DNA of 36,710 nucleotides, from positions 1 to 36,710 of the forward strand of contig NZ_REBQ01000150.1 of assembly GCF_007692655.1 (NCBI RefSeq). Direction: 5' to 3'. This document shows positions 24,736-32,774 of the stretch, in pieces (position 1 is the first letter of the stretch; every line of letters begins with the position of its first letter). Made by a program: the position numbers and the translations under genes. Source of the DNA: Halomonas sp. (lineage in GTDB: Bacteria > Pseudomonadota > Gammaproteobacteria > Pseudomonadales > Halomonadaceae). The notes beneath the pieces are model-generated. The model saw only the letters and a list, made by a program, of their open reading frames with translations. It made no database searches and was not told the origin of the DNA.

Positions 24736-26235
24736 ATGTCCGTTCGCGAAATCACCATGTATATCGATGGTCAGCCCGTGCAGTCGCAGAGCCAAGAGTG
24801 GCGCGACGTGGTGAACCCGGCAACCCAGGAAGTGGTGGCACGGGTACCGTTTTGTACCGCTGATGAAGTAGAGCGTGCTATTAGCAGCGCCAAAGAAGCA
24901 TTTAAAGAGTGGCGTAAGGTGCCGTTAGGCAAGCGTATGCGCATTATGCTGAAGCTGCAGGCGTTAATCCGCGATAACACCGCTGAACTGGCGGCACTCA
25001 TCACGGAGGAGCACGGTAAAACCTTGCCTGACGCAGAAGGCGAAGTCGGCCGCGGCTTAGAAGTTGTGGAGCACGCATGTTCGATTACCTCCTTACAGCT
25101 GGGCGAACTGGCTGAAAACGCTGCCAATGAGGTGGATGTTTATACCATGCACCAGCCGTTAGGGGTGGGTGCCGGTATTACCGCGTTTAACTTCCCTATC
25201 ATGCTGCCGTGCTTTATGTTCCCGTTGGCTATCGCCACCGGCAACACCTTTGTGCTGAAACCGTCTGAACAAGATCCTAGTTCTACCATGCGTCTAGTAG
25301 AGTTAGCTCATGAAGCAGGTGTTCCAGCAGGGGTACTCAACGTGGTTCATGGTGGGCCTGATGTGGCTAACCAAATTGCCGACCACCAAGACATCAAAGC
25401 GCTTTCGTTTATTGGCTCTACCCACGTAGGTTCGCTGCTGTATAACCGGGCGGCGGCTGCGGGCAAGCGGATGCAGGCGATGATGGGCGCTAAAAACCAC
25501 TGTGTGGTGATGCCTGACGCCAATCGAAGTCAGGCTATCAACAACCTGCTGGGTTCAGCATTCGGCGCGGCGGGTCAGCGCTGTATGGCAAACTCCGTGG
25601 TAGTGCTGGTGGGCGAGGCGCGTGAGTGGCTTGGCGATATTGTGGATGCCGCTCAGAAAATGAAAGTGGGTCCTGGCACTCAACTTGATGCAGATCTTGG
25701 GCCATTAGTATCACCGGCTGCTCGTGATCGCGTACTGCGATTAATCGATGCGGGTGAAAAAGAGGGCGCTAAATTGATGGTGGATGGCCGCAACGTTCAA
25801 GTAGAGGGCTATCCCGATGGTAACTTCGTGGGGCCAACTCTGTTTGCTGACGTCACGGCAGAGATGACCATATATCGCGAAGAGATTTTTGGGCCCGTGC
25901 TGTGTGTCGTGAATGTTGAAACGTTAGATGATGCCATTGCCTTTATTAATGCCAACCCCAACGGCAATGGCACGTCTATCTTTACCAACTCAGGCTGGGT
26001 TGCACGGCGTTTTGAAACGGATATCGACGTGGGCCAGATCGGTATTAACGTACCTATTCCAGTACCGGTTGCCTATTTCAGCTTCACTGGCTCACGAGCG
26101 TCGAAGATGGGCGATTTAGGGCCAAACGGTAAGCAGGCAATCGCTTTTTGGACGCAAACCAAAACCGTCACAGCGCGCTGGTTTGAGCCGGAGAATGTCT
26201 CCAGTGGCATCAACAGCACGATTTCGCTTGGCTAA
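24736..26235 (+). CDS. mmsA: Methylmalonate-semialdehyde dehydrogenase (CoA-acylating)
   Basis: A 499-residue aldehyde dehydrogenase-superfamily enzyme that converts (methyl)malonate semialdehyde plus CoA and NAD+ to propionyl-CoA or acetyl-CoA, in valine, thymine and inositol catabolism. Visible are Asn152 in the ITAFNFP stretch, the MmsA-type GAKNHCVVMPDA (about 251-262) and catalytic Cys283 in AAGQRCMANS. Length is normal. The ATG at 24736 is chosen because AGGAG precedes it by 7 bp; a 22-codon upstream extension is out of family register. It stands alone, without mmsB, behind a LiuR-like palindrome and followed by a strong hairpin terminator. Confidence 0.93.
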   Translation: MSVREITMYIDGQPVQSQSQEWRDVVNPATQEVVARVPFCTADEVERAISSAKEAFKEWRKVPLGKRMRIMLKLQALIRDNTAELAALITEEHGKTLPDAEGEVGRGLEVVEHACSITSLQLGELAENAANEVDVYTMHQPLGVGAGITAFNFPIMLPCFMFPLAIATGNTFVLKPSEQDPSSTMRLVELAHEAGVPAGVLNVVHGGPDVANQIADHQDIKALSFIGSTHVGSLLYNRAAAAGKRMQAMMGAKNHCVVMPDANRSQAINNLLGSAFGAAGQRCMANSVVVLVGEAREWLGDIVDAAQKMKVGPGTQLDADLGPLVSPAARDRVLRLIDAGEKEGAKLMVDGRNVQVEGYPDGNFVGPTLFADVTAEMTIYREEIFGPVLCVVNVETLDDAIAFINANPNGNGTSIFTNSGWVARRFETDIDVGQIGINVPIPVPVAYFSFTGSRASKMGDLGPNGKQAIAFWTQTKTVTARWFEPENVSSGINSTISLG

Positions 26236-26258
26236 GAGGTTCTCGCTAGTGTAGACAC

Positions 26259-26289
26259 CGATTGGCCCTGCCAAAAGCAGGGCCAATCG
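26259..26289 (+). terminator. Strong hairpin terminator after mmsA
   Basis: A perfect 13-bp stem (CGATTGGCCCTGC and its complement) with the 5-nt loop CAAAA, starting 24 bp past the mmsA stop. The T-tract after it is weak (CTTGTT), so termination efficiency is uncertain. It is convergent with the next gene and could serve both. Confidence 0.7.
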
Positions 26290-26336
26290 CTTGTTAGCGT
26301 ATATTGATGGCGCTCTGCTTTTAAAAACGGATCACA

Positions 26337-27029
26337 TTAAAAATTATCAAATAAAGGCAGGCTTTCTTCGAGTAACCGTTCAATCGGATCGAGCTGACTT
26401 TCGTGCAGCACTAAAAGTGACTCTTCATGCATAAACTTATCTGCTGGGGGCACGAGTAGCGCAAACTCACCCTCTTCAAGATGGAACTCATGGATTTCGC
26501 GCATACCCAGTGGCGTCATGCATTGCGAACTTCGGTAGGTGTCATCTTCACTGTAGACAAGTCGGTGATACATTTTGAACAGCGTATAGAGTGCCAAACC
26601 GCCTTCAAACGCTTGCCAGCGTGCAGGGGTGTGACGAATGTCATTATTTAGAGCCTGACCTTCGGCCTCGGCATCTGCGATTGCCGCAGCAAGCGGGGCC
26701 GCGAGTACAGCATCGCTGTCGGCCGGCAGTGGAGTGTTGAATTTGGAAGCGCTCTCAAAGTCCTGCACCGCTCTTTTGAAGTCGGCCACTGTGTTCAGGG
26801 TATAGTCTCTGTGCTGTAAATCTTCTGGCTCAAAGTTGCCGTTTTCCCAACCGTGGATGACGCGCAGTGTCATCTGCCCTCGTTTCATTGGGCGGGCAAG
26901 TAGCATATGTAACATGATGCGAATATGCAGCTGTCGCTCATCCGTATCATTTTCAAATGCTTGATAGGGGTCGGAAAACAGTTCGTTTAGTCGACCTGGG
27001 GTATGTTCCTTGGCTTCGTCATGACTCAT
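26337..27029 (-). CDS. Unrecognised 230-residue soluble protein
   Basis: I do not recognise this family. The protein is acidic, with no signal peptide or membrane segment. It is mostly helical by appearance in the first 150 residues, with an Ala-rich stretch (about 108-125), and has a C-terminal part rich in hydrophobic and acidic residues (EIHEFHLEEGEFALLVPP). The frame is clean, codon use matches its neighbours and GGGAAA precedes the ATG, so it is probably a real gene. It is convergent with mmsA and divergent from the peroxidase-related gene; neither suggests a function. Confidence 0.7.
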   Translation of the reverse strand: MSHDEAKEHTPGRLNELFSDPYQAFENDTDERQLHIRIMLHMLLARPMKRGQMTLRVIHGWENGNFEPEDLQHRDYTLNTVADFKRAVQDFESASKFNTPLPADSDAVLAAPLAAAIADAEAEGQALNNDIRHTPARWQAFEGGLALYTLFKMYHRLVYSEDDTYRSSQCMTPLGMREIHEFHLEEGEFALLVPPADKFMHEESLLVLHESQLDPIERLLEESLPLFDNF

Positions 27030-27147
27030 GGCTGTTTCCCTTTGCTCGAACTGTTATATGTTTGTTGAAGGAGATGTGATTATTGAGTTCCTCAACTTAG
27101 TATGGCGAGCAGAACAACCGAATAAAAGTCCCTTATTTTAGTTTTTT

Positions 27148-27160
27148 GTTACGCCGTAAC
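27148..27160. promoter_or_regulatory. 13-bp palindrome in a divergent intergenic region
   Basis: GTTACG-C-CGTAAC, a perfect 6+1+6 dyad flanked by T-rich and A-rich tracts, 48 bp before the peroxidase-related gene. A candidate operator of unknown regulator. Confidence 0.35.
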
Positions 27161-27207
27161 TAAACTTTTTTTACTAGGTTGTCATCACTAACAATAAGGA
27201 AATAATT

Positions 27208-27819
27208 ATGCTGGCATCACTAAGTCGTTTTAATGTACCTGAAACATTAGATGATCTTCCAGAAGATATTTGTGCTGCGATATTGGCTGTGCAGGAGAAG
27301 GCAGGGTTTGTGCCCAATGTTTTTTTGATGCTGGCCCATCGACCCGCTGAATTTCGTGCTTTTTTTGCGTATCACGATGCGTTAATGGAGAGCGACTCAG
27401 ACTCGCTGACCAAAGCAGAAAAAGAGATGATTGTGGTCGCTATCAGTGCGCGTAACCGCTGTCTGTACTGTGTGGTAGCGCACGGTGCGCTCGTGCGAAT
27501 TTACAGCAAGGATCCATTGCTCGCCGACCAAGTGGCTATCAATCATCACTTGGCGCCCATTAGCGAGCGGCATAGGGTGATGCTTGATTTTGCCCTACAT
27601 TGCGCTATTGACGTGGGTGATATGAGCGATGAATGGCTCATGCGCTTGGGCGAGGTAGGGTTCACGCAAGACGATTGTTGGGACATAGGCGCCATAGCGG
27701 CGTTTTTTAGTTTGTCTAATCGTTTGGTAACGCTAGCAGGAACACCGCCGAACGAAGAGTTTTATCTGATGGGACGGGTGCCCCGTGGGGATACTTCAGG
27801 TCCTAAAAACAGTGTGTAG
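27208..27819 (+). CDS. Peroxidase-related / AhpD-like carboxymuconolactone decarboxylase-family protein
   Basis: A 203-residue helical protein of the alkylhydroperoxidase D-like superfamily, closest in shape to the 'uncharacterised peroxidase-related' proteins. The redox motif is Cys85-Leu-Tyr-Cys88 with His92 (CLYCVVAHG), as expected for a thiol-dependent hydroperoxide reductase. The N-terminal GFVPNVFLMLAHRP segment is typical of the group. An AAGGAA ribosome site lies upstream. Physiological reductant and substrate are unknown. Confidence 0.85.
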   Translation: MLASLSRFNVPETLDDLPEDICAAILAVQEKAGFVPNVFLMLAHRPAEFRAFFAYHDALMESDSDSLTKAEKEMIVVAISARNRCLYCVVAHGALVRIYSKDPLLADQVAINHHLAPISERHRVMLDFALHCAIDVGDMSDEWLMRLGEVGFTQDDCWDIGAIAAFFSLSNRLVTLAGTPPNEEFYLMGRVPRGDTSGPKNSV

Positions 27820-27940
27820 GCCCTGCAGCAATATACCCAACGACAAGCCTGAGCCAGGTAACGTTGGAAAATCAGGATAGCCAGTCGATTAGCATAGCCG
27901 GTAGATTAGAATAGTCGGTAGAATAGCCATCCCATTCACT

Positions 27941-28033
27941 GTCGCCAGGGGAGCCCGAGTCAAAGGGGCTGAGAATGTGCCGTGCACAGACCCTGGAACC
28001 TGATCCGGTTCGTACCGGCGGAGGAAGCGCGAC
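27941..28033 (+). promoter_or_regulatory. TPP (thi-box) riboswitch
   Basis: Conserved elements in order: P2 CCAGGG (27945-27950) paired with CCCTGG (27991-27996); P3 AGCCC/GGGCT (27952-27956, 27966-27970); the pyrimidine-binding CTGAGA (27969-27974); an optional hairpin TGTGC/GCACA; then AACCTGATCCGG (27997-28008) with P5 closed by CCGG/CCGG. P1 GTCG/CGAC ends on the base before the ATG, and the ribosome site GGAGG lies inside the aptamer, so ligand binding should block translation directly. Confidence 0.93.
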
Positions 28034-29407
28034 ATGCTTTATCTTACGTCAGCCGTGCTTGGCGCGACTTTGTGTTGCTTTGCTTTTTTGGGTCTGCGTG
28101 CTCGCTGGGCGCATGGGCCATTAGATGATTATGTCACTGCCCGCAACTCACAAACAGCCGCTACCCTTGGCCTCTCTTTTTTGGCTTCGGGTATGGGGGC
28201 ATGGATACTTTTTGCCCCCCCAGAAATTGGTGCTTTTGTTGGCCCGGTGGCATTAGCGGGCTATGCAGTCGGGTCTGCGCTACCCTTCGTGGTATTGGGC
28301 TTATATGGCCCTAAAATCCGTCGTGCCTTACCCGAAGGGCGCAGCATTGCTGAGTTTGCTGAAGCTTGCTACGGGCTAGGTGTTCGGCGCTGGGTGTCAC
28401 TGGTGTCGGTGGCTTACATGGCATGCTTTTTAGCCGCTGAGCTAACCGCTATCGGGGCTATCACCGCGCTACTCTCTGATGTGCCGCCTGCTTTGGTGGT
28501 TATAGGGGTGGCCCTTACCACGCTGATTTATACGGCAGTGGGTGGGTTGCGCGCCAGTCTCGCCACCGACAAATGGCAAGCGTGGTTATTGCTAGCACTG
28601 CTTTTAGCGGTAGGCGGCGCGGCACTCTGGCGACTGCCCGAAATACCTGCTGAGACGGCGCTGCCTTCCATTCCAGTGGGGAGTGCACTCAGCGTTGCAT
28701 TAACATTAGTGATCGCAGTGACAGCTGCGAATCTGTTCCACCAAGGATACTGGCAGCGAGTCTGGTCTGCCCGCGATAATCAAAGCTTGGGGCGCGGTGC
28801 TTGGTTAGGCGGTGGTATGACGGTGGTGGTGGTGATGATCATTGGTGGCTTGGGAATGTTGGCCGCGATGAGTGGTACCCCATTGGGAGAGCCGCCCATC
28901 CCATTTTTTGCACTATTAAACGATGCACCCGCTTGGCTGACGTTGCCTGCATTAGTATTGGCCGTGACGTTAGTGGCCTCAAGCGTCGATACGCTACAAA
29001 ACGGTATCGCATCACTACTGGTCGCGCGTAGTGAACAGGGGGGTGTGTCACTTGCGACTACCCGTTGGATCACGATCGCCTTGATGATTCCGGTGGTGGT
29101 GATTGCTTTACAGGGGCTATCGGTATTGCGGCTGTTTTTAATTGCCGACTTACTGTGTGCCGCTATCGTAGTGCCGGTACTGCTTGGCCTTTGGAAGCGT
29201 ATGACACCCTTTGCAGCGGTAGGGGGCGGGATCGCGGGGCTACTCGGCGCCATCATTCCGGGCTGGTTCAGTCAGGGGAGCGTCATGGCGGGTGTTATTG
29301 CCGCCAGCTTCCCCGACAGCATTCCAACCTTGGGGCCATTTCTAGGCGCCTTAATCGCTTCGACCCTCACCAGCACGCTGCTCGCTTGTGTGACCAGAAA
29401 GCAGTAA
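28034..29407 (+). CDS. SSS-family transporter under TPP control (putative thiamine or HMP importer)
   Basis: A 457-residue sodium:solute-symporter-family membrane protein with about 12-13 helices. Family features include the GRSIAEFAEACYG stretch (about residues 96-108), TAVGGLRASLATDKWQ (about 167-182) and the helix-8-like segment VASSVDTLQNG. The TPP riboswitch abuts its start codon, which makes a thiamine-related substrate (thiamine or its hydroxymethylpyrimidine precursor) the best inference; SSS members with thi-box leaders have been predicted as such transporters (ThiV). It is a single-gene unit distinct from the SSS symporter at 3460. Confidence 0.85.
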   Translation: MLYLTSAVLGATLCCFAFLGLRARWAHGPLDDYVTARNSQTAATLGLSFLASGMGAWILFAPPEIGAFVGPVALAGYAVGSALPFVVLGLYGPKIRRALPEGRSIAEFAEACYGLGVRRWVSLVSVAYMACFLAAELTAIGAITALLSDVPPALVVIGVALTTLIYTAVGGLRASLATDKWQAWLLLALLLAVGGAALWRLPEIPAETALPSIPVGSALSVALTLVIAVTAANLFHQGYWQRVWSARDNQSLGRGAWLGGGMTVVVVMIIGGLGMLAAMSGTPLGEPPIPFFALLNDAPAWLTLPALVLAVTLVASSVDTLQNGIASLLVARSEQGGVSLATTRWITIALMIPVVVIALQGLSVLRLFLIADLLCAAIVVPVLLGLWKRMTPFAAVGGGIAGLLGAIIPGWFSQGSVMAGVIAASFPDSIPTLGPFLGALIASTLTSTLLACVTRKQ

Positions 29408-29467
29408 GCAGATAAGTGTTTATCGCGTTATGATGGTAAATAAACAACTATCAAATGTGATACTGCA

Positions 29468-30916
29468 ATGACTTATCCGCTAGCGTCTGATGAAGAGGCG
29501 AGATTAGCAGTACTTGATGAACTTGGGCTGCTTGATACGCCCAATGAACCCGTTTTCGATCGTGTTACCAGGCTGGTGACTAAGTTGCTCAACGTACCTA
29601 TTTCAACGGTATCGTTGATTGATGCGGATAGGCAGTGGTTTAAATCGATGGTTGGGATAGACACTCGAGAGACGACGAGGGAGGTGGCTTTCTGTACGCA
29701 TACCATTATTCAATCCGTGCCCTTGATTATCGAGGATGCAAGTGCCGACCCGCGCTTTGCTAACAATCCATTAGTAACGGTTCAGAATGGCATTCGATTC
29801 TATGCAGGTATTCCCTTGCTTTCATCTCAAGGGGTGGCGTTAGGGGCATTGTGTGCCATTGACACGAAGCCACGGGCCCTAAGCAGAGATGAGTTAATGG
29901 CGCTGCAAGATCTTGCCGCTATTCTGAATGACGAACTTCATCTTCGAGAACGTCTTATTGATGAAAAAAAACGCCGCAGTGAAACACAACAAGCACTTAA
30001 TGAACTCTACCAGAGTCTAGAAGACCAAATTGAATGCCGTACCCGCGAACTCAATTTAGTCATCGAATCTGCTTATGATGCCTACGTAAGCCTAGACACC
30101 AACGGGGTGGTCTTAGACTGGAACCGAGCGGCGGAGACCATGTTTGGTTGGTCTCGCATAGAAGCGCTGGCGAAGCCGATTACTCAACTGATATTTCCAG
30201 AAGGTGTTCCCGCCATTGATGAAAGCGTGCCGTTAAGCTGTAATGCCAAGCATTACGATGGCGGTGAGCTACCTGTTGAAGTTCGTATTAAGTCACTGAT
30301 GATTCATGGCCGCCAGCGGTACAGTTTGTTTATCCACGATATTTCCGAGCGCCAACAATTAGAGCGGTTGCGCGACAAGGAAGCCCGTGAAGATGTGCTT
30401 ACGAAGCTTCCTAATCGACGTGCCTTAGACGAACGCCTTCTTGAAGCCATTGCGCGGGTGCAGCGTTTGCAGCTGCCCCTTGCCGTGCTGTTCATGGATT
30501 TAGACGGGTTCAAAGCTGTCAACGACCATCACGGGCATGCAACAGGTGACGCCTTGCTCCGTGAAATAGCGAAACGCTTAAAGGCCGCCGTACGTGAAAC
30601 GGATTATGTAGCCCGTTGGGCAGGCGATGAGTTCGTGGTGCTACTTGAGTCCATGGCGCCAGAGGCTATCCATCCCTTCGCCCAAGCCTTGATTGATACG
30701 ATAGAAAAGCCGATCAACATTGGCGAGTCCATTTTTCATATAAGCACCAGCATGGGCGTAGCGCTGTATTTACCCAACGCTGAAGAGACCGCACACGAAC
30801 TACTTAAACGCGCGGATGTGGCCATGTACCAAGCAAAGCATGCAGGTAAGGCGCAAATTTGCATGGCAGGCGGTCCTGGCGATGCTGCTTCTGACCCTAG
30901 CCTTGAAAGAAATTAA
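29468..30916 (+). CDS. Cytosolic diguanylate cyclase, GAF-PAS-GGDEF
   Basis: A 482-residue soluble sensor. Domains: GAF (about residues 20-165), a linker coiled coil (about 165-195), PAS (about 195-300, with VVLDWNRAAETMFGWSR) and GGDEF (about 310-470). The active site is AGDEF at 385-389, an accepted active variant, with an inhibitory RxxD site (RETD 376-379) five residues upstream. It should make c-di-GMP in response to an unknown signal. Its stop overlaps the corA start by one base (TAATG), coupling the two genes. No EAL domain. Confidence 0.88.
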   Translation: MTYPLASDEEARLAVLDELGLLDTPNEPVFDRVTRLVTKLLNVPISTVSLIDADRQWFKSMVGIDTRETTREVAFCTHTIIQSVPLIIEDASADPRFANNPLVTVQNGIRFYAGIPLLSSQGVALGALCAIDTKPRALSRDELMALQDLAAILNDELHLRERLIDEKKRRSETQQALNELYQSLEDQIECRTRELNLVIESAYDAYVSLDTNGVVLDWNRAAETMFGWSRIEALAKPITQLIFPEGVPAIDESVPLSCNAKHYDGGELPVEVRIKSLMIHGRQRYSLFIHDISERQQLERLRDKEAREDVLTKLPNRRALDERLLEAIARVQRLQLPLAVLFMDLDGFKAVNDHHGHATGDALLREIAKRLKAAVRETDYVARWAGDEFVVLLESMAPEAIHPFAQALIDTIEKPINIGESIFHISTSMGVALYLPNAEETAHELLKRADVAMYQAKHAGKAQICMAGGPGDAASDPSLERN

Positions 30917-31884
30917 TGATTAGAGCCATTATTACCACCCCAACAGGTGATGTGTATGAAGGTGATGAAAGCCTTCTGGCGAAGTGGAAATCCCAGCCCG
31001 ATAGCCATATCTGGATTGATATGCAGGGCGAGACCCAGGAGAGCGAGCGGGCCATTTTAGACGCATTTGATTTTCATCCTATGGCAATCCAGGATGCTCA
31101 TAAGGAGCGCCATCCCCCTAAAATCGAAGAGTTTAATAATCACACGCTTATTATTTATCGCGGTATATCTTCATTTGATGCTGAGCTGAATTATTCACCT
31201 CAGCAGCTATGCTTCTTTATTGGCGAAAAATTTCTGGTCACGCTCCATCCTAGTGAAGCACTCAGTATTGAGCGACTTTTCTACGATCAGGGCAGGGTGC
31301 TGTTAGCCCATTCGCCAGAGCATGTGGCGCTGCGAGTGATGTATATTTCGGCAGGCTTCTATATCGACAGCCTTCTTGAATTTGAAACGGAATTAAGCGA
31401 TTTAGAGGATGAGCTGTTAGCCAATGGCAATGATGCCTTGATGCGTAAGATCATCACTTACCGCTCTCGGCTGGTTAAAATGCGCCGTGTCTTTAGCTAT
31501 CACCAGGGTATTACTCAGGAGCTGACAGCTTACGATTACGAGCACCTGCCCCGCGAAGAGAGTGAAACCCTACACGCCATCAACGATGTGGCCGATCGTT
31601 TTGAGCGCCTCTACACGTTGACCCAAATGTACTATGACATTTGCGGTGACTTAGTGGATGGCTATATCTCGATCTCTTCACATCAACTCAATAGCACGAT
31701 GCGCATCCTCACGGTAATTACCGCGATCTTTGTGCCGTTGACCTTTCTCGCCGGCATTTACGGAATGAATTTCGAGAATATGCCAGAACTTAATTTCAAA
31801 TACGGCTATTTTCTTGTTTTAGGCGTCATGCTGGGCACTGCTAGCGCTATGATCTGGCTGTTCAAGCGAAAGCGCTGGTTTTAG
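30916..31884 (+). CDS. corA: CorA-family magnesium/divalent cation channel
   Basis: A 322-residue member of the CorA family with a large N-terminal cytoplasmic domain (about 1-255) and two C-terminal transmembrane helices. The selectivity motif Gly-Met-Asn is at 283-285 (YGMNFENMPEL), and a basic-aromatic C-terminus (KRKRWF) follows helix 2. GMNFxxMPEL favours CorA over the ZntB branch, which differs after the GxN. It overlaps the diguanylate cyclase gene by one base. Transport of Mg2+, Co2+ or Ni2+ is expected, not tested. Confidence 0.88.
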   Translation: MIRAIITTPTGDVYEGDESLLAKWKSQPDSHIWIDMQGETQESERAILDAFDFHPMAIQDAHKERHPPKIEEFNNHTLIIYRGISSFDAELNYSPQQLCFFIGEKFLVTLHPSEALSIERLFYDQGRVLLAHSPEHVALRVMYISAGFYIDSLLEFETELSDLEDELLANGNDALMRKIITYRSRLVKMRRVFSYHQGITQELTAYDYEHLPREESETLHAINDVADRFERLYTLTQMYYDICGDLVDGYISISSHQLNSTMRILTVITAIFVPLTFLAGIYGMNFENMPELNFKYGYFLVLGVMLGTASAMIWLFKRKRWF

Positions 31885-31933
31885 TGTGCAAAGCGCACCA
31901 ATTCAAATATCTGGCTCGCCACTTAGCGAAAAG

Positions 31934-31951
31934 TTGACACATTAATATGTC
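31934..31951. promoter_or_regulatory. Interrupted palindrome with -35-like box upstream of nnrU
   Basis: TTGACA (31934-31939) begins a dyad GACA-N-ATTAAT-N-TGTC (31936-31951), about 90 bp before the nnrU ATG. It could be a promoter with overlapping operator, but no good -10 box is evident. Confidence 0.35.
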
Positions 31952-32039
31952 GTCAAGGCTTGAGTGTGGCATCCTCTCCCGCGACCAAGACTATAAGGCG
32001 TAAAGCCGTCGACTAGCGTATTAACCTGGGAGTTTTTCC

Positions 32040-32618
32040 ATGACCATTATGATTATTGGGCTGCTGATTTTTTTAGGCAGCCACTCTGTGCGAATTTTTG
32101 CTGAAAACTGGCGCCAGCAACAGATAACCAAGCTTGGCGAGACCAACTGGAAGTTAGCCTATTCAGCGGTATCCATCTTGGGCTTGGCTATCGCTATATA
32201 CGGGTTTGGGCAAATGCGCTTTGACCCGATCTATATTTGGTTCCCGCCATCGGGGCTACGCCATGCAGTGGCACTTCTGATGGTGCCCGCCTTTATTATG
32301 CTGGTGGCAGCGTATGTGCCGCGTAATGCTATTAAGGCCAAGCTTGGCCACCCAATGATGCTGTCGGTGAAGATCTGGGCGTTAGCTCATCTGCTGGCCA
32401 ACGGGCGCCTGGGCGACATTATCTTTTTCGCTGCTTTCCTTGTTTGGGCAATCCTGGCATTTAAAACCGCTAAAAAGCGCGATCGTCTTTCGCCGCCTGC
32501 GCCTGTTAGCACCTCTAAAATGTCGACGATTGCCACCGTGGTAATCGGCCTAGGAGCGTATGTCGTTTTCGCCTTCTACTTGCATCCAGTGTTAATTGGC
32601 GTTCCTGTTTTTGGCTAA
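32040..32618 (+). CDS. NnrU-family membrane protein
   Basis: A 192-residue inner-membrane protein with about five to six helices, matching the NnrU family (N-terminal GLLIFLGSHSVRIFAENWR and a central LGHPMMLSVKIWALAHLLANG). NnrU was named from denitrification clusters, and related proteins are isomerase-like (ZISO/15-cis-zeta-carotene isomerase family). No denitrification genes are visible here, so a specific role is not claimed. GGGAG precedes the ATG. Confidence 0.87.
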   Translation: MTIMIIGLLIFLGSHSVRIFAENWRQQQITKLGETNWKLAYSAVSILGLAIAIYGFGQMRFDPIYIWFPPSGLRHAVALLMVPAFIMLVAAYVPRNAIKAKLGHPMMLSVKIWALAHLLANGRLGDIIFFAAFLVWAILAFKTAKKRDRLSPPAPVSTSKMSTIATVVIGLGAYVVFAFYLHPVLIGVPVFG

Positions 32619-32668
32619 CGCCTGCTTTCACTAATCCCGCTGTAGCCATCTAGCGTATTTCACTTTTT

Positions 32669-32698
32669 TGGCGGTCGTACACTCTAGTGCGGCCGCCA
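32669..32698 (+). terminator. Putative hairpin terminator after nnrU
   Basis: A 12-bp stem (TGGCGGTCGTAC pairing with GTGCGGCCGCCA, two G-U pairs) with a 6-nt loop, 50 bp past the nnrU stop. It is not followed by a clear U-tract, so it may be intrinsic but weak. Confidence 0.45.
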
Positions 32699-32774
32699 TT
32701 AATGTTTATGTGGCTTGAGACTCAGTGAGAGTTTGTTATTTTGACAATACATTTCTCGATTGAGGAGCCAGCCC

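Noticed and set aside
385..30916. Idea that the AGDEF cyclase (29468) is inactive because the first Gly is Ala
   Set aside because: A-G-D-E-F is a known active variant and the inhibitory RxxD site is intact.
31885..31903. Short hairpin GTGTGC-AAA-GCGCAC after corA as a terminator
   Set aside because: Only six pairs including a G-U, a 3-nt loop and no U-tract.
32741..32746. Perfect TTGACA box before the MDR oxidoreductase gene
   Set aside because: A -10 box at normal spacing would fall on the ribosome site, so it cannot be the promoter of this gene.
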